A DNA stretch of 64,000 nt from Primulina eburnea (GCF_022965805.1 NC_133102.1:9308885-9372884), one strand, 5' to 3'. Positions 21,939 to 33,900 are shown, counted from the stretch's first letter. Translations and numbers: made by a program. The notes: generated by a model from the letters alone, not told the origin.

Positions 21939-22742
21939 GTTCACAAAAGGAGATTTCGATGATTATAAAATCAGAATGAAAGATCACCTTGCAGCACAAG
22001 ATGGTGACATATGGTAAGTCATCGCTGATAGTCTTGTTAAAAAAATGAAAGCCAATCTAGTAGGGTAATAGAAGCTGCTCCACAAATGATTGGAAAAATA
22101 AATAAGTGAGTGGACCAACGAAGATAAGAAGAAAGAAAATCTTGATAATGTAACTAATTATGTTCTATATAAAAAAAATTTATTTACAAGAACACTTTCA
22201 GCAAAATCAATGTGTTTTTCTACAAAAAATCTGGGAACAGTTGATCTAGATATGTGAAAGAAATAACTAGACAAAGGAAAGTAAAGTTTCTATAGCAATG
22301 CAGAAGTTAGAGAATGATAAAATGAAGATTGGAGAACATTTAAATGATTTTGGTGAAAGATTCAATAGTATTATCAACGAGTTAGCAGTTCTTGGCAAGG
22401 AGTAAAACAACAAAGAAATTGCTCTCAAGATTATGAGAACACTTTCTAGAGAATGAGATGTTAAAACTACATCAATGAAAGAATCAAATATTGAGCAAAA
22501 TGGAACTGCATGACCTGTTTGCATACTTGAAACCATATGATTTTGAACTGGAAGTAAGAAGTGGTGAAGAGCCTTTGTCAAGTCAGCCAACTAAAGCTCT
22601 TATTGTTGTTGTTGTTCCAAGTGTCTCAATTATTGTTGATGCTGAAACAATATTTGAAAATACTATTGAACAAATCGGCAATGATGATATGTCATTATTC
22701 GTCAAGAAATTATCAAGATTTATGAAGAAAAGCCACATAACC
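21939..22742 (+). pseudogene. SIRE-type gag, N-terminal part
   Basis: It begins MFTKGDFDDYKIRMKDHLAAQ, the counterpart of MFSKEDFDDWKIRMQAHLAAQ in the element at 61561. Later pieces (SEWTNEDKKKENLDN; KMELHDLFAYLKPYDFELEV at 22495) also match that gag. Stops and frame shifts are frequent, so it is not translatable. The chromovirus has inserted at 22743, inside what became SRFMKKSH, and the gag resumes at 38785 just before its zinc knuckle. Confidence 0.85.
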
Positions 22743-23680
22743 AGTAGAACCCGTAATTAGACTGCGTATAAGCCATGCATAATTCTAGTATTTTAAATTA
22801 AATTGACTTCATTGCATGAGTATTTAAATGCTTTCTTTGAAGTTAATTATTTTATTCAGTAGTTTAGATTTTATTCTTTTCAATTAATTCAGTGAGGCCG
22901 GACCGGAGTTGAAGTAAAAAGATAAAATTTATTAGTAAGAAAACATTTTCTAAAATTTATTTAAGATAAATAATAAGTAAATTTATTGTAAAAGAAGGTT
23001 TAAGGAATTATTTAAATAAGTGGAGATAAGTAGTAAATAAAGCTCAATAATTAAATCCTTAATTCTCTAAAATATTTAATAGGAAGATAAAACACTAAAG
23101 ATTAAAAATGCAATATTTAAGAGATATTTTCCCTCCATTTTATATGAAATTTTCGGCCCCTTTAATTTAATTTAAAAATTTGTTGGCAACCCATTTAATT
23201 AATAGCTTTCCCTATCCATTCATGGTAAATAATTCCCTCAATTTAAATCCTCACTTAATTAATATTTAAGCAATATTCCATCTCATTTGATTGATAAGAA
23301 AATCGGACCTCTCCCCATTTTAAAAGATTTAATTGTGATTTTTCAACTCATTCTTTAATTATTCCCCCTTAAACTTTTCTAGATAGATATATTCTCTCAA
23401 CTTTTAAATCACTATCAATCCCTAATTAAACAATTTTTCCTTTGCACCTAGACTCAATTTTCGATCTAATACACTCCTATCATCCCTCAAAAATCTTTTA
23501 TTTTCACCCATATTTTCCATATCTCACAACTAGAAAGATAGCAAGAATATTTCATTCCTTTATCTCGCAATCTTTCCTTCACCTCTCCCAACCATTCTCC
23601 CCTCCTTTATTTCGAGATTTCCAGAATCTAAACCAGGGGGAAAATCGTGGGAGAGCAGTAGAAAAATAAGAGAGAAATCG
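22743..23680 (+). repeat. Chromovirus 5' LTR, first part
   Basis: Matches 35642-36579 closely. The first base is A instead of T. It is interrupted after AGAAATCG by the gag-only element at 23681 and continues at 28441. Confidence 0.9.
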
Positions 23681-24550
23681 TGATGCAAAACCTCGTACGA
23701 ATGAGAAGCAAACACGATTATCGAAATCGCACCATCAACTCAATAACAAACAAGGATCAATTGTGTTGTCCCGATCTTTTGAAACAAGTAACGATTTGTG
23801 ATATTCACCTCTAAGTGATTAACACTTAGCGACAAACATCAACGATAAGAACAATTGAATTTCAAACGAACCTTCAAAGATCTTGTTTTGACAATCCGAG
23901 CGAAAAACAATCGACAAACGCCACAAAGATGAAAATCTTTGATAAGTTTGATTTGGTTTTCTTTTTGTGAAGAAAAAAGCTAAAAGCTTTGAAATTTTGA
24001 GAATAAACTCAAGCAATTTTCATATTCATTAATGATAATTCGTTCATCCCCCTTACAATGCATTATATAAACAATAAAATACAAGAAAAGTAGTGTAGAA
24101 ACATTAAATAAAGTTGTCTAGCAAGTTTGACACGGCAGGGTGCGCGGTGGCCCGACGTCTCACGCGATGGCGCGCGAGTTACTGCACTTATGCAGCACCC
24201 GGTGCGCGGGGGCGCCACTTCTGGCGCGGCCGCGCGCGCAGCTCTGCTTGCCTGCGCTAGCGCGCGCTGCTTCTGGCGCGGGCGCGTGCACAGTTCTGCT
24301 CCTCTGCGCTAGCGCATGCTGCTGCTTCTGCAAATCTGCGCTAGCGCGTGCTGCTGCACTGCTTCTCTCGAGCCATTTTTCACTCATATGCTTGATTGTT
24401 CGGTACTCCTTCATTATATTCTTTGTTGAACTCCACCACTTGCTTGGATATGCTTGATTCTTCATTATTGAACTTGAAGGTCCGAAACAACGATGCTCTC
24501 TAAATCTCCTTCCAATCATTTGCACACGGTGCCTAGCCAGATTCATATCA
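23681..24550 (-). repeat. 3' LTR of the gag-only element
   Basis: TGATGCAAAACC...GATTCATATCA on the plus strand. A GC-rich part (24127-24370) holds three copies of the palindrome GCGCTAGCGC (24254, 24306, 24338). Confidence 0.9.
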
Positions 24551-24566
24551 TACTCCCCTTTTTCAA
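24551..24566 (-). other. Polypurine tract of the gag-only element
   Basis: Plus-strand TACTCCCCTTTTTC is GAAAAAGGGGAGTA on the minus strand, directly before the 3' LTR. Confidence 0.8.
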
Positions 24567-25143
24567 AAAGATTTGTCCTCAAATCTTCGCTACCTATACA
24601 AAAACGAAGCATGTTAGTAATAACAAAATATATATGACCAACATGCTTACCTTCGGGCTCAAGTTTGTAGGTGCTATAGCCCACGTGCTCCTTCAATGTT
24701 TCGAGCCCTGACTCCATGGTTGTCTTCACTGTCAATTTAACAATTTCAACATACACCCAATGACGAGTGACACAAAATGATAAGATATCATTAACTATCA
24801 CAAAGATCAGATTTCTCCCCTTCTTAGACCTAGTTAACACACGAGTGAAATCCATACACGTGTACGACCATAGCTCACTAGAAATACGTTATAACTGATG
24901 CACGACATATGAATACACTCGACACGTCATTATCTCGTATGCAATACATGTATGACATTCACACTCAACACATCGCTTCATATGCAACCAACACATGTAA
25001 TCATGCATTATATCAATGATAAAATAGCAACAGTATGCCCCACATAACTCATGCAATGAATTTAGAATAAACAATTTGTCCTCCTTAAAATTGTATTTAT
25101 TATGATCATAAAAATTCTTATGTTCAATCCATGTTTCGCAATT
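24567..25143 (-). pseudogene. Downstream tail of the gag-only ORF with a diverged repeat
   Basis: Past the stop of the 669-codon ORF the minus strand still encodes a diverged copy of its last module. WIEHKNFYDHNKYNFKEDKL (about 25075-25135) and FILNSLHELCGAYCC (24889-25074) mirror NECNNFYVHDEYIFKEIKL and FMLYSLNELYDGEAYC inside the ORF. This suggests a tandem duplication of about 270 bp before the stop arose. The rest down to 24567 shows no recognisable domain. Confidence 0.55.
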
Positions 25144-27153
25144 TCACTCAGTGTACCTCATCATATGTAACCACAGTAAAAATTCATGTGTCATATCTAT
25201 GGCTCTAGTTACTTCATGGTTACCAATCAAACAAATTTCATGTGCCTTATTATCAAGTAATAACTCATGCAATATGTTATTTATCAAACCACTACAATAT
25301 GCTTCACCATCATATAATTCATTCAATGAATATAACATGAACAATTTAATCTCCTTAAAAATATATTCATCATGAACATAGAAATTGTTACATTCATTCA
25401 TACTCTTTTCCCTAATATCACCAAACAAATAATAATCATGCCAATAGAACATGCTAAATTTACTATCTATATAATCCTTTAACACAACACACGGATTTAA
25501 GTCTAATGCATACAATTCATTGCCATGACAAAAACACATCAAATTGACGTTCTCTAAACGCTCCAAATCAATAACATTCGAATTTAGTTCACACAATATA
25601 TAGCCATTTTCAATTCTATGACACTTTGGCAAAATTATCAAACCACAGTCATGCTTACTAAATGTAACACTTTCAACCTGTTCTATAAAATCTTGAAAAC
25701 AATACAACACAAAATTAAAGCAAGGAAGCAAATCATACCTCTCAATTGTTGCGTTGGCAACTAAACTTACCTTATTTCGATGGTACTTGTATTCTCGAGG
25801 CTCGGACCCTTGGGTTCTCCCTTTAGTAAGACTCACTTGTCTCCTTGTCATGACAACCCCAAGAACTTGCAAATAAGAAATAGCAATGCTCGGGATTGAA
25901 CCGGCTATATCATCACAATGAGGATAAACCACTTTGTACAAATGTACATGAAATGGTTTATGCAAGAATATACAATTCTCAACCTCACTCTTTTCATTCT
26001 TTTGGGCCTTCAAATTATATTTCTTTTCGTTTTCTTTTCCTTTGGCCTCTTTTTCTCTCTCATTTTCTTTAATATCATATTTTTCATCTTTTTTTCTTTT
26101 CATGGCCATCTCACTCTTTTGTTCTTTCTTTCTTTCGGCCATTTTAATTTCTTTTTCACTCACTTCAAGAATAAATTTTAATTGATCCTCAAGAACATTT
26201 GGATTCAATTGAACCAATAAAACATTTTTTTCCTCAAGAAATTTATCCACAACAATTTTTATTTGCCCATTCTCCTTCTCCATAGTACACAAAATAGGTA
26301 TTTCTCCTCCACCTAATGATTCAGCTTCCACTGTACATCGTTCAACAACATTCATCTCATTAACTAGTGGAATAACATCATCTTCAACTCTATTAATCAC
26401 CACCTCAAATTCATGTTCAAATTCACCAACAACCTCAACTTCAGATACAGGTTCAACAACAACCTCTACATCCACTTGAGATTCAATCTCAACCGCAACA
26501 TCAACCTCCATTTGAGATTTAAGCTCAACTAGCGATTTTACTACAGTAACTTCCTCACGTCGACATTGACTGATATCATGGCCGACTTCTAGACACCAAC
26601 AACATATAATATCACAAGTACTAGAATTTGAGTTTTTAAATGTACCTTGATATTCATATTTGCTAGCTTCACATCTCGATTCCTTCTTTGGCTTAGCAAT
26701 GATTTTCTCTCCCAAGCTCCTCCGCCAAGTGAATATCAAAGACTCCCTATCCACATCACGTTCACTTCTTCTGCCCACTCTTCTATTCTCCTCACGTCGC
26801 CTATCATTACCATGATCCACGTGCAAAGCTCTATCCCCACAAAATCTACTAACTCGTCTATTCCCATCATCTTGCCTAACATACTTTTCCTCTCCTTCAC
26901 TCTGCCTATACCTCTCACGTAGAGGCTTAAACTCCTTCTCCCATATTCTATCCTCATATTCGCATCTACCCGCATTTTTAGATTTAAACCTACTCCCACT
27001 AGCACTACCCTCAAGTCTATCAAACCTCTCACGTAAATGCTCCATTTGGGTCCTCATTATCCTACGAAAATGATAGAACAATGCCTCCATCTGGACCTTA
27101 GAAAGTCCTTGGTTCGTGTCATCTCCTACCTCCTCCAATTTTCTTTCAAACAT
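25144..27153 (-). CDS. Gag-like protein with CCHC zinc knuckle, 669 aa
   Basis: One uninterrupted ORF fills most of the interior of the gag-only element. Residues 1-50 resemble the N-terminus of some Ty3/gypsy gag proteins (QMEALFYHFRRIMRTQMEHL, a predicted coiled coil). An Arg/Glu-rich stretch follows to about residue 160. A perfect knuckle CCWCLEVGHDISQC (CX2CX4HX4C) lies near residue 185. Next come Val/Glu repeats, a Lys/Glu-rich coil (about 330-390) and a C-terminal 250-residue part I do not recognise. The usual retrotransposon gag core is not obvious. It probably binds element RNA and assembles particles; that is inference from the knuckle and position. An open frame of this length with no stop suggests recent or ongoing selection or recent insertion. 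Confidence 0.8.
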   Translation of the reverse strand: MFERKLEEVGDDTNQGLSKVQMEALFYHFRRIMRTQMEHLRERFDRLEGSASGSRFKSKNAGRCEYEDRIWEKEFKPLRERYRQSEGEEKYVRQDDGNRRVSRFCGDRALHVDHGNDRRREENRRVGRRSERDVDRESLIFTWRRSLGEKIIAKPKKESRCEASKYEYQGTFKNSNSSTCDIICCWCLEVGHDISQCRREEVTVVKSLVELKSQMEVDVAVEIESQVDVEVVVEPVSEVEVVGEFEHEFEVVINRVEDDVIPLVNEMNVVERCTVEAESLGGGEIPILCTMEKENGQIKIVVDKFLEEKNVLLVQLNPNVLEDQLKFILEVSEKEIKMAERKKEQKSEMAMKRKKDEKYDIKENEREKEAKGKENEKKYNLKAQKNEKSEVENCIFLHKPFHVHLYKVVYPHCDDIAGSIPSIAISYLQVLGVVMTRRQVSLTKGRTQGSEPREYKYHRNKVSLVANATIERYDLLPCFNFVLYCFQDFIEQVESVTFSKHDCGLIILPKCHRIENGYILCELNSNVIDLERLENVNLMCFCHGNELYALDLNPCVVLKDYIDSKFSMFYWHDYYLFGDIREKSMNECNNFYVHDEYIFKEIKLFMLYSLNELYDGEAYCSGLINNILHELLLDNKAHEICLIGNHEVTRAIDMTHEFLLWLHMMRYTE

Positions 27154-27869
27154 TGTACCTGCAAGAAATGTTAGTAGAAATAAAAATATTCATCACCCAA
27201 ATTCTCACGGTCACTCCAAAGAAAATTCGCTCCTCTTCTCTCTATCTATTTTTTTTTCACTTCAAATACTCAACGGTCATTCCAAAAAAATAACGCTCGC
27301 ACTCAAGTGTTTTCACTCGAATATGATTGTTCTCTCAAATATGTGATCAATCTTTATAATTTTTTTTTTTATCAAACTAACAAGATTCAACATGTGAACA
27401 CTTGCAACTGTCTCACTTGGATTGTACAAAAACAAGAACGATAGCATAACTCAGAACAAATTATTCGAAGATTCCAGAATCACAAGGTAACGAAGTATGA
27501 TAGAAATAACGCAGATCTTAAAACAGAACAAAAGATAACACAAAACTAAAACAGAACGAATTTTTGTTTTTGTTTTTGATAGATATGACAATAGAAATGA
27601 AAGGATAACACAGATATGAGAACAGAACGAAATTTTTGAAAGATCTTGAATAACAACGAACAGATAACACAGATCTGAAAATAGAAACGAAGGAATAACA
27701 CAGATCTGATAACAGAACGAAATTTATGTTTTTCTTTTCTTATATAGAAAGATTTGACAATAGAAACGAAAGGATAACACGGATCTGATAACATAACGGA
27801 TATTTTTTTTTAGACAGATCTGAAAATAAAAACAACAACGATAACTTACTTGAATTCAATGAGCCAAAA
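27154..27869 (-). other. 5' leader of the gag-only element
   Basis: Non-coding on the minus strand between PBS and ORF. It contains repeated GATAACACAGATCTGA / AACAGAACGAAAT stretches (27480-27810), an imperfect tandem repeat of about 55-65 bp. Confidence 0.6.
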
Positions 27870-27880
27870 CTCTGATACCA
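27870..27880 (-). other. Primer-binding site of the gag-only element
   Basis: Plus-strand CTCTGATACCA, complement of TGGTATCAGAG, two bases from the 5' LTR at 27883. Confidence 0.85.
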
Positions 27881-27882
27881 AA

Positions 27883-28435
27883 GGATGCGAAACCTCGTAC
27901 GAATGAGAAGCAAACACGATTATAAAAATCACACCCTCAACTCAATAACAAACAAGGATCGATTGTGCTGTCCCGATCTTTTGAAACAAGTAACGATTTG
28001 TGATATTCACCTCTAAGTGATTAGCACTTAGAAACAAACATCAACGATAAGAACAATTGAATTTCAAACGAACCTTCAAAGATCTTGTTTTGACAATCCG
28101 AGCGAAAAGTAGTGTAGAAACATTAAATAAAGTTGTCTAGCAAGTTTGACACGGCAGGACGCGCGGTGGCGTTCACAGTTCTGCTCCTCTGCGCTAGCGC
28201 ATGCTGCTGCTTCTGCACATCTGCGCTAGCGCGTGCTGCTGCACTGCTTCTCTCGGGCCATTTTTCACTCATATGCTTGATTGTTCGGTACTCCTTCATT
28301 ATATTCTTTGTTGAACTTCATCACTTGCTTGGATATGCTTGATTCATCATTATTGAACTTGAAGGTCCGAAACAACGATGCTCTCTAAATCTCCTTCCAA
28401 TCATTTGCACACGGTGCCTAGCCAGATTCATATCA
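27883..28435 (-). repeat. 5' LTR of the gag-only element
   Basis: Partner of 23681-24550 with two deletions: one after GAGCGAAAA (joining two GAAAA words) and one inside the GC-rich part, leaving two GCGCTAGCGC palindromes (28191, 28223). First base G instead of T. Confidence 0.88.
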
Positions 28436-28440
28436 AATCG

Positions 28441-30639
28441 TTTAGCAAGCAAGGTAGAAAAGCGCTCCGTCTCCTCCGCGCAGCGTCGTGTATTCATTTT
28501 GTTTTCTTCAAAACAATATATCCAGGCATGTGTATATTCTCCTTGCTCTTCAATCAAGCCATAGTAAAAATTTTTTTCATCATGCTCACGAATTTTAAAG
28601 CAAAAACCGAATGGGACAGCAAGTTCATTGGAAAAATTCTGCACAGATTTTTGTTCCTCCATTTCATTCTTCACGTTCACTTGTTTCTTTGAGTACAGTT
28701 GGTTGGCTCGACTCCAAGGGCTCGGGGCTGCGTATAGACACGTACTAGGGTGTGTCAAGACCATGGTGGTCCATTCATTGAGTCCCATACACGCTGGAAA
28801 CGCGCATGTGACAGCAACACCCCACATGTGTCCCTTTGAGTCTCGATTTGTATAGTTGCTGTCAAGGGAGGGAGTTTCTGATCTTGGCTGCCCTAGGGGC
28901 CTATAGCCATGGTTGGAACACTTCCCTATCATTTCTAAGATTTGACCAAGTCGCCTTTTTGGGGCTTGGTCCCTGGCGGAATCAGTTTTAAATCAAAACT
29001 CATGAACAGCCCCTTTCCCCTTTCGAAATTCTGCTTGTGTAACTTTCGAGTTTGGGGGCGTGGTGTGAATCTGGGTTGGCCTCTGGCCCATAGCCACGGT
29101 TAATACCATACCCCTGGATGTCTAGATCATGCCATGGCCAACCAAATGAGCACGAGGATGATCCATGACAGTAAACGACAGCACTATCCCATGTGTGTAC
29201 AGCTTGTGCTCTCGGCTGGGAGTGTGGCTGTAATTGTGGGGTGGTTCGAATTGTGGCTGGCCTAGGGCCTATAGCCATGGTTCAAACCATTCTCTAGAAT
29301 GTTGGTAAGGGCATCTGGTCAGTAGTTCAAGCCACAATTGTCGGTAGTCTCGAAAACGACACAAGAAAAGCGAAGGCACAGCTGCTGTAATTTTGACAAC
29401 AAGCGTGCTGCGGTTCAGAGGCGTGTTCCGGGTTCTTGGTTGGCCTTTATCCTATGGCCTTGGACTGGGCAGTGCCTCATCGAGTTAGGAAGGTCATGTT
29501 TTTGGCGGTTTGTAATTCGGATCATTTTAGAGGTCGTACGAGAATTTACGGTACAATGTGCCAAGATGACTCTCGAAAGAGCGTTTCATGTTTTTGGCCT
29601 CCATTCACTAAATTTCGTGTACTGTAAATTTAGGAGCATTATTTCACCATTTTAGGCGTATTTTAATCATGACTATAGTATGGTTTAGTGTTGGTTCGGG
29701 TTGGTTCGGAGTCATGATTAAATACGAAGTCGTTAGGCGCAATTGTCTCAGTTTTCGGATTTAATTGCAAAGTTTGGTCAAGTAAATCATTTGCATATTT
29801 TTCATGTTAGATTTAAGTCGCAGCGAGCCGGGGAGCGATCCAACCCTATCAGAAAAAAATTATTACAGGATATTTCTTTTTGCCATTTAATTATATTATG
29901 TGCATAAAAATAGAAAATACTTATTTTTGAGATTTATGCGATATTGCTTGTGGTCAATTCACTATCATGGGAGCATTATTTTATCCGGTTGCCAGTTACC
30001 GGTCAGTTCAGTTTGGTACCCCCGGTAGCCAATTACCGGTCAGTTCAGTTTGGTACCACCCGGTCGCCAGTGATCGAACAGTTCTGTTCAGTGCAGGGGC
30101 CGCTTGCGTAGACCATAATCTCAACAGAAAATTATTACATTTTATTTCAGTACAGGGCTTCAAGGAGCAAACATTTTTACTATGATTTTTCAGTTCAGTT
30201 ATGCACATATTATAATTGCTCAGTTCAAGTCATTTTCAGTATGCCCCATGACACGATGTTATATCCCATGCAAGTTTTAATATAGTATTTACTCGTTATC
30301 TACGATATATGCATGCTGAGTCTTTAGGCTCACTAGACTTGATTGTTGTAGGTACTGATGAGCATGGGGCCGAGGGCGGGGACCAGTGAGCCAGCTTGGG
30401 TCGGCAGTAGTGGCACCCAAGGACCTCATTTACACCACTTACCGCTTTATGCAAACATTTTTATCAGTTGTTGGATATTCTTAAATTGTTATTTTGCAAA
30501 CAAATATTTCCTTCCGCTACCATTTTTGAATATCAAACTTGTTTATCGGTTTAGTTATGAACGAGGCTTTTTTATTATTTAAAAAAGAAAATTTTTAATT
30601 TTCCGCAAATTTTCAAGCACAAATTTTCGGGCCTTTATA
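28441..30639 (+). repeat. Chromovirus 5' LTR, second part
   Basis: Continues from 23680 and matches 36580-38779. It contains about five diverged tandem units of about 183 bp (28700-29480), 2.5 copies of a 37-38 bp unit CCGGT.GCCA.TTACCGGTCAG (29985-30075), and the GAGTCTTTAGGCTCACTAGAC block near 30320 that recurs in reverse in the solo LTR at 41387-44491. Confidence 0.9.
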
Positions 30640-30641
30640 GT

Positions 30642-30654
30642 TGGTATCAGAGCC
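30642..30654 (+). other. Primer-binding site of the chromovirus
   Basis: TGGTATCAGAGCC two bases after the LTR end; initiator Met-tRNA type. Confidence 0.9.
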
Positions 30655-30782
30655 TATATTATTGTAAAGGGTTACATTACTACTGACCACGAGAAGCTCA
30701 CGAAGTCATGTCTTCGGTCTGTAAGTTTTTACATTTCAGCATTTTATTTAAAGCATGGATTATTCAACAGCATGTCTTCATG

Positions 30783-30852
<70 letters not shown>

Positions 30853-30856
30853 GTAT
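30783..30856. repeat. (AT)n / (ATGT)n microsatellite in the chromovirus leader
   Basis: Runs of TATATA broken by ATGTATGTA, between PBS and gag start. Confidence 0.95.
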
Positions 30857-30948
30857 AACACGTCCAGATTTTCGTTGTTCAGCATTTGAATTTAAATAAA
30901 TTATGGAATTATACATGTTAGTTACGTATGGGTTATGTTTGGAACAGT

Positions 30949-33900
30949 ATGCCCCCTAGACGCCAAGTTGGATGCCCGAGAGGTGGCGAGGAGCGCCGTC
31001 ATGAAGACGGTGAGGATCGTAGGCGGGAGGAAGACTTACCTCCACCCCCTCAGCCTGATATGAATGCCCAGATGCTGGCTGGGATGAACAGGTTCTTCGC
31101 ACAGTTTGCGGAGAACAATGCCGTTGCCGCTGCCGCAGCCAGGCCGACAGGGCCCGAGGCTGTCTATGAGAGGTTTATCAAGATGCATCTGAAGGAGTTT
31201 TCTGGGACGTCTGACCCCATGATTGCCGAGGAATGGATCAAATCTCTCGAGGTCATCTTCGAGTTTATGGAGCTGGGAGATGCAGACAGAGTCCGATGTG
31301 CCACCTATCTGTTCAGTGGAGATGCCCGCTTATGGTGGGAAGGAGCAGCTGTAGCCCTGAACTTGGCTACGCTGACATGGACGCGTTTCACGGAGGTCTT
31401 CTACTCCAAATATTTTGCCGAGGAAGTGCGCACTAGGTTGACCACCGAGTTCATGAGCTTGAGACAGGGTGATATGACGGTTACGGAGTTCATCCGTAAG
31501 TTCGAGAGGGGTTGTCATTTTGTGCCCCTGATCGCGAACGATGCTAAAGCCAAGATGATGCATTTCCTGGTGGGTCTACGGCCGATCTTGCGCCGTGATG
31601 TTAGGGTGTCTGACCCTACTACTTATGAGGTCGCAGTCTCAAAAGCTCTAGCCGCAGAACAGGATCTGCGGGATATCGAGAGGGATCGCCAGGGCAAGCG
31701 CCCGGTCTAGGTACCAAACCGCCCTCCTCCTCATCAGCATCAGCAGCAAAACAAGAGGCCATTTCATGGGCCGCCTAGAAACAGAGGCCAGCAGCAGCAG
31801 CAGCAGAGGGGACGCCCAGGCCCGAAGACTTTTGAGCACCCAGTCTGTCCCAGGTGCTCACGCCGCCATCCTGGAGCATGTATGTCTGGCTCAGGAAAGT
31901 GTTTTAAGTGTGGCAGTCCAGAACACATGTTGCTACAGTGCCCTCAGAGGAATCTGCCTACCCAAGGCAGAGTTTTTGCTCTCCATGCCACGGAAACAAA
32001 CCCGGAGACTATGTTGTTGACAGGTACCTTTAAGCTTTAAGTTATTATTTGAATTTCCGTGTTTTGGGAATCTGGATTAAGATTTGAACTTAGAACCGCA
32101 ATAGGATTGCATGCTCTACTCAGTATTATTTTTGAGATTTAAGTTAGAAGAACTTTGACCTTTGCATGTCTATAAGTTTAGTTCTTGTAACTATTGGGTT
32201 CAATTTAGAGTTCCGATTCTTTCAGGGAGAATTTTTATATCTGGTTCCGCTACCAAGGCCTTGATAGATTCAGGGGCTACTCACTCGTTTATTTCGGAGG
32301 TCTTTGTGAACTTTCTCAAGATCAAGACCATTGGGTTAGACCTAGCCTTTTCAGTAGTGTTACCGTCAGGCGAGGAGATGTCAGCTACCAATGTTATCCG
32401 AGATATAGATCTTGAGCTGCACGATAATCTAGTTTATGCGGATCTGATCGTGCTACCGATGCCAGAATTTGACATCATCCTGGGGATGGACTGGCTATTG
32501 AGGAACAGAGTGTTGATAGACTTCCAGCGGAGATCAATTCTAGTCCGACCGCCTGGAATGGAGCAGTTCTTATTTGAGCCGGACAGGTACTTTCCTTTAC
32601 CGCGCATTATTCCATATGTTCAGGCTAGGAAGCTCATGCATAGAGGGTGTCGGGCGTTTCTAGCAACCTTTGTATCGGTCCCCGAGGAACCCAACCAGTC
32701 AGCCTCAGATGTTCCGATTGTCAGAGATTTCTTAGACGTTTTTCCCGAAGACGTCTCTGGTATGCCACCCGAGAGAGATGTGGAGTTTTCTATTGAGCTT
32801 ATGCAAGGTACGGCTCCGATCTACAAAGCGTCGTACCGATTAGCACCGACAGAGATGGCAGAGCTTAAGAAGCAGATTCAGGAACTACTCGACAAGGAGT
32901 TCATTCGCCCGAGTTTTTCACCTTGGGGCGCGCCATTCTTGTTTTTTAAGAAGAATGATGGCTCTATGAGGCTTTGTATTGACTACCGGGAGTTGAACAG
33001 GGTTACAGTGAAGAACAAATACCCACTTCCGAGGATTGAGGATCTGTTTGACCAGTTGCAGGGAGCTTCGATTTTCTCCAAGATTGATCTGCGTTCAGGT
33101 TATCACCAGTTGAGGGTGAGAGATGCTGATGTTTCCAAGACTGCTTTCAGGACTCGTTATGGTCACTACGAGTTCCTTGTGATGCCTTTCGGTCTGACGA
33201 ATGCGCCAGCGATCTTCATGGATCTCATGAATCACGTATTTCAGCCGTACCTCGACCAGTTTGTGATAGTATTCATGGACGACATTCTCGTCTACTCCAA
33301 GAATCAGGAGGATCACAGCAGGCATCTGACCACAGTGCTGCAGACCTTGCAGAAGCACAAGTTATTCGCAAAGTTCAGTAAGTGCGAATTCTGGTTAGAG
33401 AATGTGGCGTTCTTAGGCCACATTGTTTCTAGCAGTGGCATTGAGGTAGACCCAGTGAAAGTGGCTGCAGTCAGAGATTGGGTTGTACCGCAGAATGCAT
33501 CTGAGATCCGCAGTTTTCTTGGGCTAGCAGGATATTATCAGAAGTTCATTATGGGATTCTCTTCTGTTTTCGTTCCACTCACAGCACTGACAAAGAAGAA
33601 TGTGAAGTATGTGTGGAGCGAGGAGTGTCAGAAGAGCTTCGATACTTTGAAGCAAGCTCTTATCTCAGCACCAGTATTGGCCATGCCATCAGGGCCCGGT
33701 GAGTTTGTGTTATATACCGATGCTTCGGAGCTCGGTTTAGGTGCAGTTTTGATGCAACATGGGAAAGTGATAGCTTATGCGTCTCGTCAGCTGAAAACTC
33801 ATGAGAAAAATTACCCTACCCATGATCTAGAGTTGGAAGCCGTAGTATTCGCCCTGAAGATCTGGAGGCATTATTTGTATGAAGAGAAGTGCCAGATCTT

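Larger units (their letters stand above)
23681..28435 (-). mobile_element. Gag-only LTR retrotransposon (TR-GAG-like)
   Basis: The 4755-bp element is flanked by a perfect AATCG duplication (23676-23680 and 28436-28440) inside the chromovirus LTR. LTRs are 23681-24550 (870 bp) and 27883-28435 (553 bp, two internal deletions). On the minus strand: 5' LTR, PBS, one 669-codon ORF with a zinc knuckle, polypurine tract, 3' LTR. No protease, RT, RNase H or integrase is visible anywhere in the 3.3-kb interior, so it must move with proteins supplied by another element. This layout matches the published TR-GAG class; which element supplies the enzymes is unknown. Confidence 0.88.

Noticed and set aside
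24127..24457. Ala/Arg-rich ORFs over the GC-rich block
   Set aside because: They lie inside the LTR of the gag-only element and differ between its two LTRs.
28321..29655. ORFs of about 90-200 codons in the chromovirus LTR, repeated at 36688-37794
   Set aside because: Same ORFs recur in both LTRs with stops at different places; LTR sequence, no known domain.
30708..30899. ORF of repeated IYIYI before chromovirus gag
   Set aside because: Translation of the AT microsatellite.
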